Positions 11,018 through 18,958 of a stretch of 64,000 nt of DNA are shown piece after piece. Each line of letters begins with the position of its first letter. The stretch's first letter is position 1. The position numbers and the translations under genes were made by a program. Below the pieces are notes generated by a model. That model was not told the origin of the DNA and did not search any database. It saw only the letters and a program-made list of their open reading frames with translations. Source of the stretch: JBEVOS01 sp044226655 (GTDB taxonomy: Bacteria; Pseudomonadota; Alphaproteobacteria; Caulobacterales; Aquidulcibacteraceae); NCBI GenBank assembly GCA_044226655.1, contig JBGAGO010000005.1, positions 1 through 64,000 on the forward strand, read 5' to 3'.

Positions 11018-11695
11018 TCGCTTTATGGCTACCTTCGGCGGGCTTGGGCGCCTTCGTTCAATGACAACCTGCGTTCTGTTCCAACGCGCGGGGTTGCGAG
11101 CGAAGACTTAGCTGCTGTCGAGGGGCTACGGCGCGATGTTCTCCGCGATCTCCTCGCCTTCCTCGCCGATCGCCTCAAGGTTCAGCTGCGCGACCAAGGC
11201 AAGCGGCATGATCTCGTCGATGCGGTGTTCGCGCCCAATCCAACGACGAAGGAAGTCGATGACGATCTCGTGCGCATCGTCGCGCGCGTCGAAGCGCTGG
11301 ATCGGTTCTTGAAGACGGAAGACGGCGCGAATTTGCTCGCCGGCTATAAGCGCGCGGCGAATATTTTGCGGGCGGAAGAAAAGAAGAACGCGAACCTATC
11401 CACAGTACTCCAGGAAAGCGAAATCGACTCCGCTCAACTTAAAGAGGCTGAGGAGAAGTCGCTGGCCGATGCGGTCGCCAAGGCCCGCGGCGCCGCTGAA
11501 AAAGCCATGCAAAGCGAGGATTTCGACGCGGCGATGCGCGCCCTTGCCGCGCTCCGCGCGCCTGTGGACAAGTTCTTCGAGCGCGTGCTCGTGAACGCGC
11601 CGGAGGAGAAGCTGCGGCTCAATCGTTTGACGCTGCTCGCGCGCATGCGCGATGCGATGAACGCGGTCGCGGATTTCTCGAAGGTGGAAGGATGA
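10925..11695 (+). CDS. glyS: Glycyl-tRNA synthetase beta subunit, C-terminal part (different frame)
   Basis: From about 11021 this frame encodes the missing GlyS C terminus: DLLAFLADRLKVQLRDQGKR, then DLVDAVFA, the DALR-like anticodon-binding helices (GYKRAANILRAEEKK) and the final LRAPVDKFFERVLVN and RLNRLTLLARMRD. The frame is open from the TAG at 10922 to 11695 but is one frame off from the 5' part. The first possible start codon is GTG at 11225, too late for a functional protein, so this is a gene fragment unless the frame is restored. Before the true GlyS sequence it encodes repeat-derived residues (HPQPLPPGGGE), a peptide typical of repeat insertions in Alphaproteobacteria. Confidence 0.85.
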   Translation, partial: GGGVQDEAPTAPSRSIRNAPHPQPLPPGGGESLYGYLRRAWAPSFNDNLRSVPTRGVASEDLAAVEGLRRDVLRDLLAFLADRLKVQLRDQGKRHDLVDAVFAPNPTTKEVDDDLVRIVARVEALDRFLKTEDGANLLAGYKRAANILRAEEKKNANLSTVLQESEIDSAQLKEAEEKSLADAVAKARGAAEKAMQSEDFDAAMRALAALRAPVDKFFERVLVNAPEEKLRLNRLTLLARMRDAMNAVADFSKVEG

Positions 11696-11731
11696 GGGGG
11701 GCGCAACCACCTTGGATGCGGCGCACATCGT

Positions 11732-11879
11732 CCCTCTCCCCTTGTGGGAGAGGGCGTGCAATCCGCGACGATGTTCGCCGCGCACCTTGGGTGAGGGGTG
11801 ACGGCGCGGCCGTTTGCAATGCTGCGCTCGCACCCCTCATCCGGCGCTTCGCGCCACCTTCTCCCACAAGGGGAGAAGG
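11732..11879. repeat. Palindromic repeat, copy C, between glyS and ppdK
   Basis: CTCTCCCCTTGTGGGAGAG in the left arm (within 11732-11754) pairs with TTCTCCCACAAGGGGAGAA in the right arm (11859-11879). Inner GGTGAGGGGTG and CACCCCTCATCC segments (about 11789 and 11831) also pair. The layout equals copy A. It ends about 28 bases before the ppdK start, so it lies in that gene's leader. Confidence 0.8.
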
Positions 11880-11906
11880 ACGCAGCTGAAATGTGGAAGT
11901 CTGTCG

Positions 11907-14576
11907 ATGAGTGATACGCGTTGGGTTTACGGCTTTGGCGGCGGCGACAGCGAGGGCGATGCGTCCATGCGCGTGCTGCTCGGCGGCAAGGGCGCCAATC
12001 TGGCGGAGATGGCCAAGCTCGGCCTGCCCGTGCCGCCCGGCTTCACCATCACCACGGAAGCCTGCAACGCCTATTACGCCGATGGCGCCAAATATCCCGC
12101 GGGCCTTGATGCGCAGGTGAAGGCCGCGCTCGCCGCGCTCGAAAAGAAGGTCGGCAAGGGCTTCGGCGATGCGCGCGATCCGCTGCTCGTCTCGGTGCGC
12201 TCGGGCGCGCGCGCGTCGATGCCGGGCATGATGGATACGGTGCTCAATCTTGGCCTCAACGATGCGACCGTCGAAGGGCTCGCGACCCTCTCCGGCGATC
12301 GCCGTTTCGCCTACGATTCCTATCGCCGCTTCATCCAGATGTATTGCGACGTGGTGCTCGGCCTCGATCATTCGGCGTTCGAGGACATTCTCGGCGCCCA
12401 TAAGGACGCCGCCGGCTACGAATACGATACCGATATGACGGCCGCCGATTGGGAGAAGGTTGTCGCCGAATACAAGAAGGCCGTGCTGCGCGAATGGGGC
12501 AAGCCCTTTCCCGCCGATCCGATGGAGCAGCTCTGGGGCGCGATCGGTGCAGTGTTCGGCTCCTGGATGAGCGAGCGCGCCAAGGTCTATCGCCGGCTCA
12601 ACGACATTCCCGAAAGCTGGGGCACGGCCGTCAACGTGCAGGCCATGGTGTTCGGCAATATGGGCGAGACGAGCGCCACCGGCGTCGCCTTCACGCGCGA
12701 TCCGTCCACCGGCGCCAAGCGCTTCTACGGCGAATATCTCATCAACGCGCAGGGCGAAGATGTCGTCGCCGGCATCCGTACGCCCAAGCCGATCACCAAG
12801 CTGTCGCGCGAAGAAATGGGCGAGAAGGGCCTCTCGCTCGAAGAGGCGCTGCCGGAGGCGTATGCGCAATTGGTCGAGGTCTATCAGCGCCTCGAAGGCC
12901 ATTACCGCGACATGCAGGACATCGAGTTCACGGTCGAACGCGGCACGCTCTGGATGCTGCAGACGCGCAATGGCAAGCGCACGGCGAAGGCCGCGCTCAA
13001 GATCGCCGTCGATATGGCGGCGGAAAACCTCATCACCGAAAACGAAGCCGTGCTGCGGATCGATGCGGCGGCGCTCGATCAATTGCTGCATCCGCGCATC
13101 GCCGATGGCTATGAAGGCGACGTGATCGTGAAGGGCCTGCCGGCTTCGCCCGGCGCGGCGGTCGGCAAGGTGGTGTTCGATCCGGCCGAGGCGGTGGAGC
13201 TCGCCGCGGCGGGCGAGGACGTCATCCTCGTGCGCGATGAGACGAGCCCGGAAGACATTCACGGCATGCACGCCGCGAAGGCCATCGTCACCGCACGCGG
13301 CGGCATGACGAGCCACGCGGCCGTCGTGGCGCGCGGCATGGGGCGGCCCTGCGTCTGCGGCGCGATGGATTTGCGCATCGATACGGGCGCCGACGTGTTC
13401 ACCGCGCGCGGGCGCACGGTGAAGAAGGGCGATGTGATTACGGTCGATGGCGCCAAGGGCGAGGTGCTCGCGGGCGCGGCGGATATGGTGCAGCCGGAGC
13501 TTACCGGCGATTTCGCGACGCTAATGGCCTGGGCCGACAAAGCCCGCCGCCTCAAAGTGCGCGCCAACGCCGAAACGCCGGAAGATGCGGAAGCCGCTGT
13601 ACGCTTCGGCGCGGAAGGCATCGGGCTCTGCCGCACCGAGCACATGTTCTTCGACGCCGAGCGCATTTCCGCCGTGCGCGAAATGATCCTCGCGGAGAAG
13701 CTCGAAGGCCGCATTGCGGCGCTGGCGAAAATCCTGCCGTTCCAGCGCGCGGATTTTCAGGACCTGTTCCGCATCATGGGCGCGCGGCCGGTCACGATCC
13801 GCTTCCTCGATCCGCCGTTGCATGAATTTCTGCCGCACACGGAGGAAGAATGCGTCGATGTCGCCAAGGCGACGGGGCTCGATCCGAAGGCGCTGTTGCA
13901 GCGCGCGCGCGATCTGCATGAGGTCAATCCCATGCTCGGCTTCCGCGGCTGCCGGCTCGCGATGGTCTATCCGGAAATCTACGAAATGCAGGCGCGCGCC
14001 GTGTTCGAGGCCGCCGCCGCACACGCCAAGCAGACGGGCGCCGCGCCCGTGCCGGAAATCATGATCCCGTTCGTCATCGCCAAGAAGGAGCTCGCCGATC
14101 TGCGCGCGCGCGTCGATGCCGTGGCCGCCGCGGTGATGAAGGAGACGGGCGCCAAGATCGATTATCTCGTCGGCACCATGATCGAATTGCCGCGCGCCGC
14201 GATCCGCGCCGGCGAGATCGCCGAGGCGGCAGATTTCTTCTCCTTCGGCACCAATGATCTCACGCAATCGACCCTCGGCCTGTCGCGTGACGACGCGGGA
14301 AAGTTTCTCGGAACCTATGTCGACAAGGGCGTATTCGAGAAGGACCCGTTCGTGTCGATCGATGTCGACGGCGTCGGCGAAATGGTGAAGCTGGCGAGTG
14401 AACGCGGTCGCGCGGCGCGCGGCGGCATCAAGCTGGGCATTTGCGGCGAGCACGGCGGCGATCCCGCTTCGGTCGCGTTCTGCGAAAGCGTCGGGCTCGA
14501 CTATGTCTCCTGTTCGCCGTTCCGCGTGCCGATCGCGCGGCTCGCCGCGGCGCAAGCCGCACTCAACAAAGCCTGA
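11907..14576 (+). CDS. ppdK: Pyruvate, phosphate dikinase
   Basis: An 889-residue enzyme interconverting pyruvate, ATP and Pi with PEP, AMP and PPi. The N-terminal ATP-grasp domain starts with WVYGFGGGDSEGD and GGKGANLAEM. The phosphohistidine is His470 in GGMTSHAAVVARG. The C-terminal PEP-binding barrel ends with the catalytic Cys846 in GICGEHGGDPASV. Length fits the family (about 880-900). The ATG at 11907 is chosen because the MSDTRWVYGFGGG start aligns with the family; the upstream open frame runs through a repeat. It supports gluconeogenesis or reversible PEP/pyruvate cycling. A TIR-domain gene follows after only 8 bases. Confidence 0.96.
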   Translation: MSDTRWVYGFGGGDSEGDASMRVLLGGKGANLAEMAKLGLPVPPGFTITTEACNAYYADGAKYPAGLDAQVKAALAALEKKVGKGFGDARDPLLVSVRSGARASMPGMMDTVLNLGLNDATVEGLATLSGDRRFAYDSYRRFIQMYCDVVLGLDHSAFEDILGAHKDAAGYEYDTDMTAADWEKVVAEYKKAVLREWGKPFPADPMEQLWGAIGAVFGSWMSERAKVYRRLNDIPESWGTAVNVQAMVFGNMGETSATGVAFTRDPSTGAKRFYGEYLINAQGEDVVAGIRTPKPITKLSREEMGEKGLSLEEALPEAYAQLVEVYQRLEGHYRDMQDIEFTVERGTLWMLQTRNGKRTAKAALKIAVDMAAENLITENEAVLRIDAAALDQLLHPRIADGYEGDVIVKGLPASPGAAVGKVVFDPAEAVELAAAGEDVILVRDETSPEDIHGMHAAKAIVTARGGMTSHAAVVARGMGRPCVCGAMDLRIDTGADVFTARGRTVKKGDVITVDGAKGEVLAGAADMVQPELTGDFATLMAWADKARRLKVRANAETPEDAEAAVRFGAEGIGLCRTEHMFFDAERISAVREMILAEKLEGRIAALAKILPFQRADFQDLFRIMGARPVTIRFLDPPLHEFLPHTEEECVDVAKATGLDPKALLQRARDLHEVNPMLGFRGCRLAMVYPEIYEMQARAVFEAAAAHAKQTGAAPVPEIMIPFVIAKKELADLRARVDAVAAAVMKETGAKIDYLVGTMIELPRAAIRAGEIAEAADFFSFGTNDLTQSTLGLSRDDAGKFLGTYVDKGVFEKDPFVSIDVDGVGEMVKLASERGRAARGGIKLGICGEHGGDPASVAFCESVGLDYVSCSPFRVPIARLAAAQAALNKA

Positions 14577-14584
14577 GGTGTTCG

Positions 14585-15490
14585 ATGGCGGATGTGTTTG
14601 TTTCCTACGCGCGCGAAGACAAGGCCTGGGCCGAGCAGATCGCGCGCGGCCTGGCCGATTCCGGGCTCGAAGTGTTCTGGGACAGCGAAATCCCGCCGGG
14701 CCAGACCTGGGCCGATTACATCGAAAGCAAGCTCTCGCAGAGCAAGGCGCTCGTCGTGTTGTGGTCGCGCGCGTCCACGCAATCGCAATGGGTGCGCGAA
14801 GAAGCGCGCATGGGGCGCGACAAGAACAAGCTCGTGCCGGTGATGCTGGACGATGCGGCCCCGCCCTTCGGCTTCGGCGAGGTGCAAACGGCCGATCTGT
14901 CGCGCTGGACCGGCAGCGGCGATGATCCGGCCTGGCAACGCTTCATCGGCGGCGTGCGCGCCAAGGTCGATCAGCAGGGCGGCCCGTCCGGCCGCGGCAC
15001 GGCGCGCCCGCCCCAGTTTCAGCCCTTGCCGCCGCGCGCCGCCGCGCCGCCGCCGCAACCCGCTTACACAGCCCCGCCTTATGGCCAGCAGCACGCCTAT
15101 GCGGCGCCCGGCGGCGCCGTGGCGCAGGGCGGCGAGAACCTGTCGCTGTGGGGCTATTTCATCAAATGCCTGCGGCTCTACGTGAACGGCCAGGGCCGCG
15201 CGCGCCGCAAGGAATATTGGAGCTTCTTCCTTTTCTACGTGATCGCGTGCTTCATCGCCGGCGTCATCGACGGCTTCGCCTACGCATCGACCGGCGGCTA
15301 TGGAGAGCCAACCTACATCGTGACGAACCTGACAGTGCTGGCGCTGCTCGCGCCGCTGATCTGCGTCGGCATCCGGCGCGTGCACGACCTCGGCTGGTCG
15401 GGCTGGCTGTTCTTCATCAGTTTCTTTGCGGCGTTCATTCCGGGCCAGCCGCACGCCAATCAATTCGGGCCGGATCCCAAAGCGCCGTAG
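14585..15490 (+). CDS. TIR domain-DUF805 membrane protein
   Basis: A 301-residue protein. Residues 1-125 are a TIR domain: VFVSYAREDKAWAEQIARGL, then SKALVVLWSRASTQSQWVREEAR, where W69 to E73 form a WxxxE-like motif with the candidate catalytic Glu. Residues 130-185 are a Pro/Ala/Gln-rich linker. Residues 190-297 resemble DUF805, a multi-pass membrane domain (YWSFFLFYVIACF, VHDLGWSGW, ending NQFGPDP). Bacterial TIR domains commonly cleave NAD+ or act in immunity or signalling. Here the domain would face the cytoplasm on a membrane anchor. The start is the ATG at 14585. Spacing of 8 bases after ppdK suggests co-transcription. Function is not established. Confidence 0.82.
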   Translation: MADVFVSYAREDKAWAEQIARGLADSGLEVFWDSEIPPGQTWADYIESKLSQSKALVVLWSRASTQSQWVREEARMGRDKNKLVPVMLDDAAPPFGFGEVQTADLSRWTGSGDDPAWQRFIGGVRAKVDQQGGPSGRGTARPPQFQPLPPRAAAPPPQPAYTAPPYGQQHAYAAPGGAVAQGGENLSLWGYFIKCLRLYVNGQGRARRKEYWSFFLFYVIACFIAGVIDGFAYASTGGYGEPTYIVTNLTVLALLAPLICVGIRRVHDLGWSGWLFFISFFAAFIPGQPHANQFGPDPKAP

Positions 15491-15502
15491 CGTCGATAAG
15501 CA

Positions 15503-15533
15503 GCGCGGCGCGAAGCAGAGCCTCGCGCCGCGC
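15503..15533. terminator. Hairpin between convergent genes (possible bidirectional terminator)
   Basis: Perfect 11-bp inverted repeat GCGCGGCGCGA (15503-15513) / TCGCGCCGCGC (15523-15533) with a 9-base loop, between the ends of the TIR gene and the minus-strand RHH gene. There is no T tract on either side, so termination is plausible but not certain. Confidence 0.5.
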
Positions 15534-15560
15534 AACCACGCCAACTCACATCTTGGCCGT

Positions 15561-15791
15561 CTACTCGGGCGGTCGCTTCAACGCATCCAGCAAAGCATGG
15601 ACGCGCGCCGCGCTCGCCAATGGGCGATCCGGGTGTTTATCCGCACGCTCTTTATCGATACGCGCGATCAGCGCCGGCAGGCTTATATTTTCCCGCTTGG
15701 CGCATTCATCCAGGACTTTCCAAAACTCCGGTTCCAAGGCCAAAGAGGTCCTATGCGCGGCGATGGTCATCGACCGCTTGATTAGAGTCAT
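15561..15791 (-). CDS. Ribbon-helix-helix domain protein (RHH_4 family)
   Basis: A 76-residue protein with the RHH_4 signature: KRSMTIAAHRTSLALEPEFW, a beta strand, then helices with ISLPALIARIDKERA and the ending SAARVHALLDAL. These proteins are small alphaproteobacterial DNA-binding-type folds, mostly of unknown target. The start at 15791 has a GGGGGA site upstream; a longer in-frame reading adds 29 unlikely residues. It lies on the strand of fumC and a DUF4169 gene, a neighbourhood often conserved in Alphaproteobacteria. Any regulatory target is unknown. Confidence 0.8.
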   Translation of the reverse strand: MTLIKRSMTIAAHRTSLALEPEFWKVLDECAKRENISLPALIARIDKERADKHPDRPLASAARVHALLDALKRPPE

Positions 15792-16037
15792 ACTCGATCC
15801 CCCACCGCGCAAATTTGGCTTTGCGCGATCGCCGACCTCCGACGCACTTTCGTGCGGCAGAGATGCAACAGACGACATATAACTTGCGTCGGGGGTGGGC
15901 GCGCTAGCGTTTGTTGCGTCGCACCGACAAAGAACGCAGTTCCGCGGTAACCGCTCACTCGATTATGTCTACGAGTTCAAGAAAGTCTTTCACGCGCCGG
16001 TCGCCCAATACCTGACGCTTAACAATTGGGCGCCGGC

Positions 16038-16223
16038 TTATTCGCTCGGCTTGTCGCGCTTGTGCTGGTCGAGTCTTTGTTTCGCGAGAGCGTCCTCGCG
16101 CGCATCACGATCCTTCTGGGCGCGGGTGCGTCCGCTGCGCGCGCGGTTCTCGGCGGCTTCTGCTTCCGCCTCCGCGCGCTTGCGCGCTTTGCGGGCGAGC
16201 CGAAGGTTCACGATGTCCGTCAT
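16038..16223 (-). CDS. DUF4169 family protein
   Basis: A 61-residue, strongly charged protein starting with the family signature MTDIVNLRLARKARKRAEAE, followed by NRARSGRTRAQK and a basic C terminus with QHKRDKPSE. The family is small, predicted helical and of unknown function. It is typically found next to fumC and an RHH_4 gene in Alphaproteobacteria, as here. The start at 16223 is chosen because the family begins with this Met; an upstream extension of 18 residues is not conserved-looking. Confidence 0.82.
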   Translation of the reverse strand: MTDIVNLRLARKARKRAEAEAEAAENRARSGRTRAQKDRDAREDALAKQRLDQHKRDKPSE

Positions 16224-16370
16224 CCTGCACCTCTTTCGCCGCAGCGGGCGGCAAGCAGGCGGCGGCGATGCCTGCATAGGCGGACATAGGCCAGCGCCGC
16301 GTCCAAGGCCAATACATAACCAACGCGTTTCGCGAGGCTCGCTTATGCGCTCTGGCGGCCGTCTACGCCG

Positions 16371-16814
16371 TCACCCCGCCGCGCGGTGGAGTTCGTGCGT
16401 GATGTGCGGCGCGCTAGTGCGGGCGAACCCCTGATGGTCCCAGAACACCGGCGCATCGCGCCCGGCGTTGACGGTGATCCGCGACACGGACTGGAAGGCT
16501 TCCTGCACGATCGCCGCAACCAGGGCGGCGCCGGCGCCTTGACCTCGAAAGCGCGGCAGGACGTAGAGCCGCCGCGCACGCAGGACATCGCCCGCCGGGT
16601 CGCTCGGCTCGCGTGTCACGCCGCCGATCCCGGCGAGATCGCCATCGACATAGGCAGCGAACAACGCCTCGCCGGGCTTGTCGAACCGTTCCGCGCCGCT
16701 CTCCCAATCGCGCGCCAGCCGTTCCATGTGCGCGTAATTCTCCGCCTCCGCTGCGGCGCGGAGCTCTTGAAAGCCCTCCGGCAAATCCGCGCCGACGCGC
16801 ACAATCTGGATCAT
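16371..16814 (-). CDS. GNAT-family N-acetyltransferase
   Basis: A 147-residue acetyltransferase. The acetyl-CoA binding motif A is LYVLPRFRGQGAGAALV near residues 87-103, and motif B follows with ITVNAGRDAPVFWDHQGF. The acceptor substrate is unknown. The ATG at 16814 fits the GNAT start; the open frame extends further upstream into the preceding methyltransferase gene. It sits between the O-methyltransferase and DUF4169 genes on the same strand, about 30 bases from the former's stop, so it is probably part of the fumC transcript. Confidence 0.82.
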   Translation of the reverse strand: MIQIVRVGADLPEGFQELRAAAEAENYAHMERLARDWESGAERFDKPGEALFAAYVDGDLAGIGGVTREPSDPAGDVLRARRLYVLPRFRGQGAGAALVAAIVQEAFQSVSRITVNAGRDAPVFWDHQGFARTSAPHITHELHRAAG

Positions 16815-16842
16815 CGCTTGTCTCGACGGCTGCGGCTTTGAG

Positions 16843-17490
16843 CTAAACCGGGGCGATGCCTTGCGGGTCGAGGCCGGCATTGTAGCGGCTCAGCTCGATG
16901 CCGCTGCCGATCGGCAGCAGCACGGTGTCAATGTGCGGCTTGGCCTTGATCGCATTGCGGTAGATCAGCCCATCGGCGCGCGCCTGTGGCGGCGTGATCA
17001 TGTTGTCGGCGGCGATGTAAGCGCCCGGCGCCAATTTCGGATAGAACAGATCGAGGCATTCGACGTAGATATCCTTCCAGATATCCAGCAACACAAAATC
17101 GAATTGCTCCCGCGCCGCGCGCAGCGTCTCACGCGCGTCGCCCTCGCGAATCTCGATATAGGGCGTCAGCCCGGCCTTTTCCTGCATGGCGCGCGCATAG
17201 GCGATCTTGCCGGGATGCATTTCGGTGGTGATCACCTTGCCGCCCGTCGCGCGCGCGGCTTCGCCAAGATAGATGCTCGTGTAGCCATAGCTCATGCCCA
17301 GTTCGAGGATGACCTTCGCGCCCTGCGCCTTGATCAAATCGTTGAGGAACTGGCCGACCAGCGGACCGACAGGGATGAGAAGGTCGTCGATGTTGAGCGT
17401 ACGGTCATGCGCGGGCGCCTGCATCTCGGCAAGCTCACGCTCATAGCGCGCCTGATAGTCGGCGAGGACGGTTGCGACCTGTGCGTCCAT
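16843..17490 (-). CDS. Class I SAM-dependent O-methyltransferase
   Basis: A 215-residue methyltransferase of the catechol/caffeoyl-CoA O-methyltransferase type. The SAM motif I is VILELGMSYGYTSIYL near residue 60, an acidic residue follows in VITTEMHPG, and the metal/SAM region reads FDFVLLDIWKDIYV and AADNMITPP. Substrate is unknown. It begins 13 bases after the fumC stop on the same strand, so an operon is likely. Confidence 0.85.
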   Translation of the reverse strand: MDAQVATVLADYQARYERELAEMQAPAHDRTLNIDDLLIPVGPLVGQFLNDLIKAQGAKVILELGMSYGYTSIYLGEAARATGGKVITTEMHPGKIAYARAMQEKAGLTPYIEIREGDARETLRAAREQFDFVLLDIWKDIYVECLDLFYPKLAPGAYIAADNMITPPQARADGLIYRNAIKAKPHIDTVLLPIGSGIELSRYNAGLDPQGIAPV

Positions 17491-17503
17491 GGCGATCTCC
17501 TGC

Positions 17504-18892
17504 TCACCCCGGCGAAATCATCTTTTCTGGGCGCACCAGCGCATCGAACTCTTCGGCGGTGACGTAGCCGCCGCCGACGGCTTCTTCACGTAGCGTCGTG
17601 CCGTTCTTGTGCGCTGTCTTGGCGATCTTGGCGGCGTTGTCGTAGCCGATCTTGGGCGCGAGCGCGGTGACGAGCATCAGCGAGCGCTCCATCGCGGCCT
17701 TGATATTGTCTTCGCGCGGAAGGATGCCGACGACGCAATTGTCGGTGAAGCTCACGGCGGCGTCGGCCAGGAGCCGCGTCGATTGCCAGAAATTGTACGC
17801 CATCACCGGATTGTAGACGTTGAGCTCGAAATGGCCGCTGGCGCCGGCGAAGGTGAGCGCGGCGTGATTGCCGAACACTTGCACGCAGACCTGCGTGAGC
17901 GCTTCGCACTGCGTGGGGTTCACCTTGCCAGGCATGATCGAGGAGCCCGGTTCGTTTTCCGGCAGCAACAATTCGCCAAGGCCCGAGCGCGGGCCCGAGC
18001 CCAAAAAGCGGATGTCGTTGGCGATCTTGAAGAGCGAGGCCGCCGCCGTGTTGATGGCGCCGTGGCTCATCACCATTGCGTCATGCGCGGCGAGCGCTTC
18101 GAACTTGTTCGGCGCCGTGGTGAAGCCCAAGCCGGTGATGGCGGCGATGTTGGCGGCGACTTTCTCGGCAAAGCCGATGGGCGCGTTGAGGCCTGTGCCG
18201 ACGGCGGTGCCGCCCTGAGCGAGTTGCATCAGCGCGGGCATCGTCTGCTCGAGTCGCGCAATGGCGTTCTCGACCTGCTGCGCATAGCCGGAGAATTCCT
18301 GGCCGAGCGTGAGCGGCGTCGCATCCTGCGTGTGCGTGCGGCCGATCTTGATGATGTGCGTCCAGGCCTTGGCCTTGTCGGCGAGCGCGCCGTGCAGCTT
18401 GCGCAAGGCCGGCAGCAGGCGGTGATGAATCTCTTCCGCCGAGGCGATGTGCATGGCTGTCGGGAACGTATCGTTTGACGATTGGCTCATGTTGACGTGA
18501 TCGTTCGGGTGCACGGGCTTTTTCGAGCCCATCTCACCGCCGAGCATTTCGATGGCGCGGTTCGAGATCACCTCATTGGCGTTCATGTTCGATTGCGTGC
18601 CCGATCCGGTCTGCCAGACGCTGAGCGGGAAATGCGCGTCGAGCTTGCCGTCGATCACTTCCTGGGCTGCGGCGATGATGGCGGCGCCGAGCTTCGCATC
18701 AAGCCGGCCCAATTCCATGTTCGTCTCGGCCGCCGCGCGCTTGATGATCCCCAAAGCACGAATAATCGGCTTGGGCATCTTCTCTTCGCCGATCTTGAAA
18801 TTGCCGAGCGAGCGCTGCGCCTGCGCGCCCCAATATTTGTCGCTCTCGACGGCGATGGGGCCGAATGTGTCGGTTTCTGTGCGCGTGGACAT
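17504..18892 (-). CDS. fumC: Class II fumarate hydratase
   Basis: A 462-residue fumarase of the TCA cycle, interconverting fumarate and L-malate without an iron-sulfur cluster. Signatures include TGSGTQSNMNANEV, the SSNDTFPTAMH segment, GRTHTQDATPLTLGQEF and the superfamily signature GSSIMPGKVNPTQCE. Length matches FumC (about 460). It heads a minus-strand cluster with a methyltransferase, an acetyltransferase, DUF4169 and RHH genes. Confidence 0.97.
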   Translation of the reverse strand: MSTRTETDTFGPIAVESDKYWGAQAQRSLGNFKIGEEKMPKPIIRALGIIKRAAAETNMELGRLDAKLGAAIIAAAQEVIDGKLDAHFPLSVWQTGSGTQSNMNANEVISNRAIEMLGGEMGSKKPVHPNDHVNMSQSSNDTFPTAMHIASAEEIHHRLLPALRKLHGALADKAKAWTHIIKIGRTHTQDATPLTLGQEFSGYAQQVENAIARLEQTMPALMQLAQGGTAVGTGLNAPIGFAEKVAANIAAITGLGFTTAPNKFEALAAHDAMVMSHGAINTAAASLFKIANDIRFLGSGPRSGLGELLLPENEPGSSIMPGKVNPTQCEALTQVCVQVFGNHAALTFAGASGHFELNVYNPVMAYNFWQSTRLLADAAVSFTDNCVVGILPREDNIKAAMERSLMLVTALAPKIGYDNAAKIAKTAHKNGTTLREEAVGGGYVTAEEFDALVRPEKMISPG

Positions 18893-18958
18893 GGGGAGGT
18901 ACGAAGCCTTGTGACTGCCGCCGCAGACCTAGCGCCGTGCGCCGCGCGCGCCAAGCGA

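Noticed and set aside
9247..11879. CRISPR array
   Set aside because: The repeats are three spaced palindromes of unequal sequence, with no regular spacer pattern and no cas genes.
11814..11906. Upstream extension of ppdK to an earlier start
   Set aside because: The extension is encoded by palindromic repeat copy C and does not match the PPDK N terminus.
11619..13316. 565-residue minus-strand open frame opposite ppdK
   Set aside because: Shadow of the ppdK coding strand; no motif, and GC-rich genomes produce long antisense frames.
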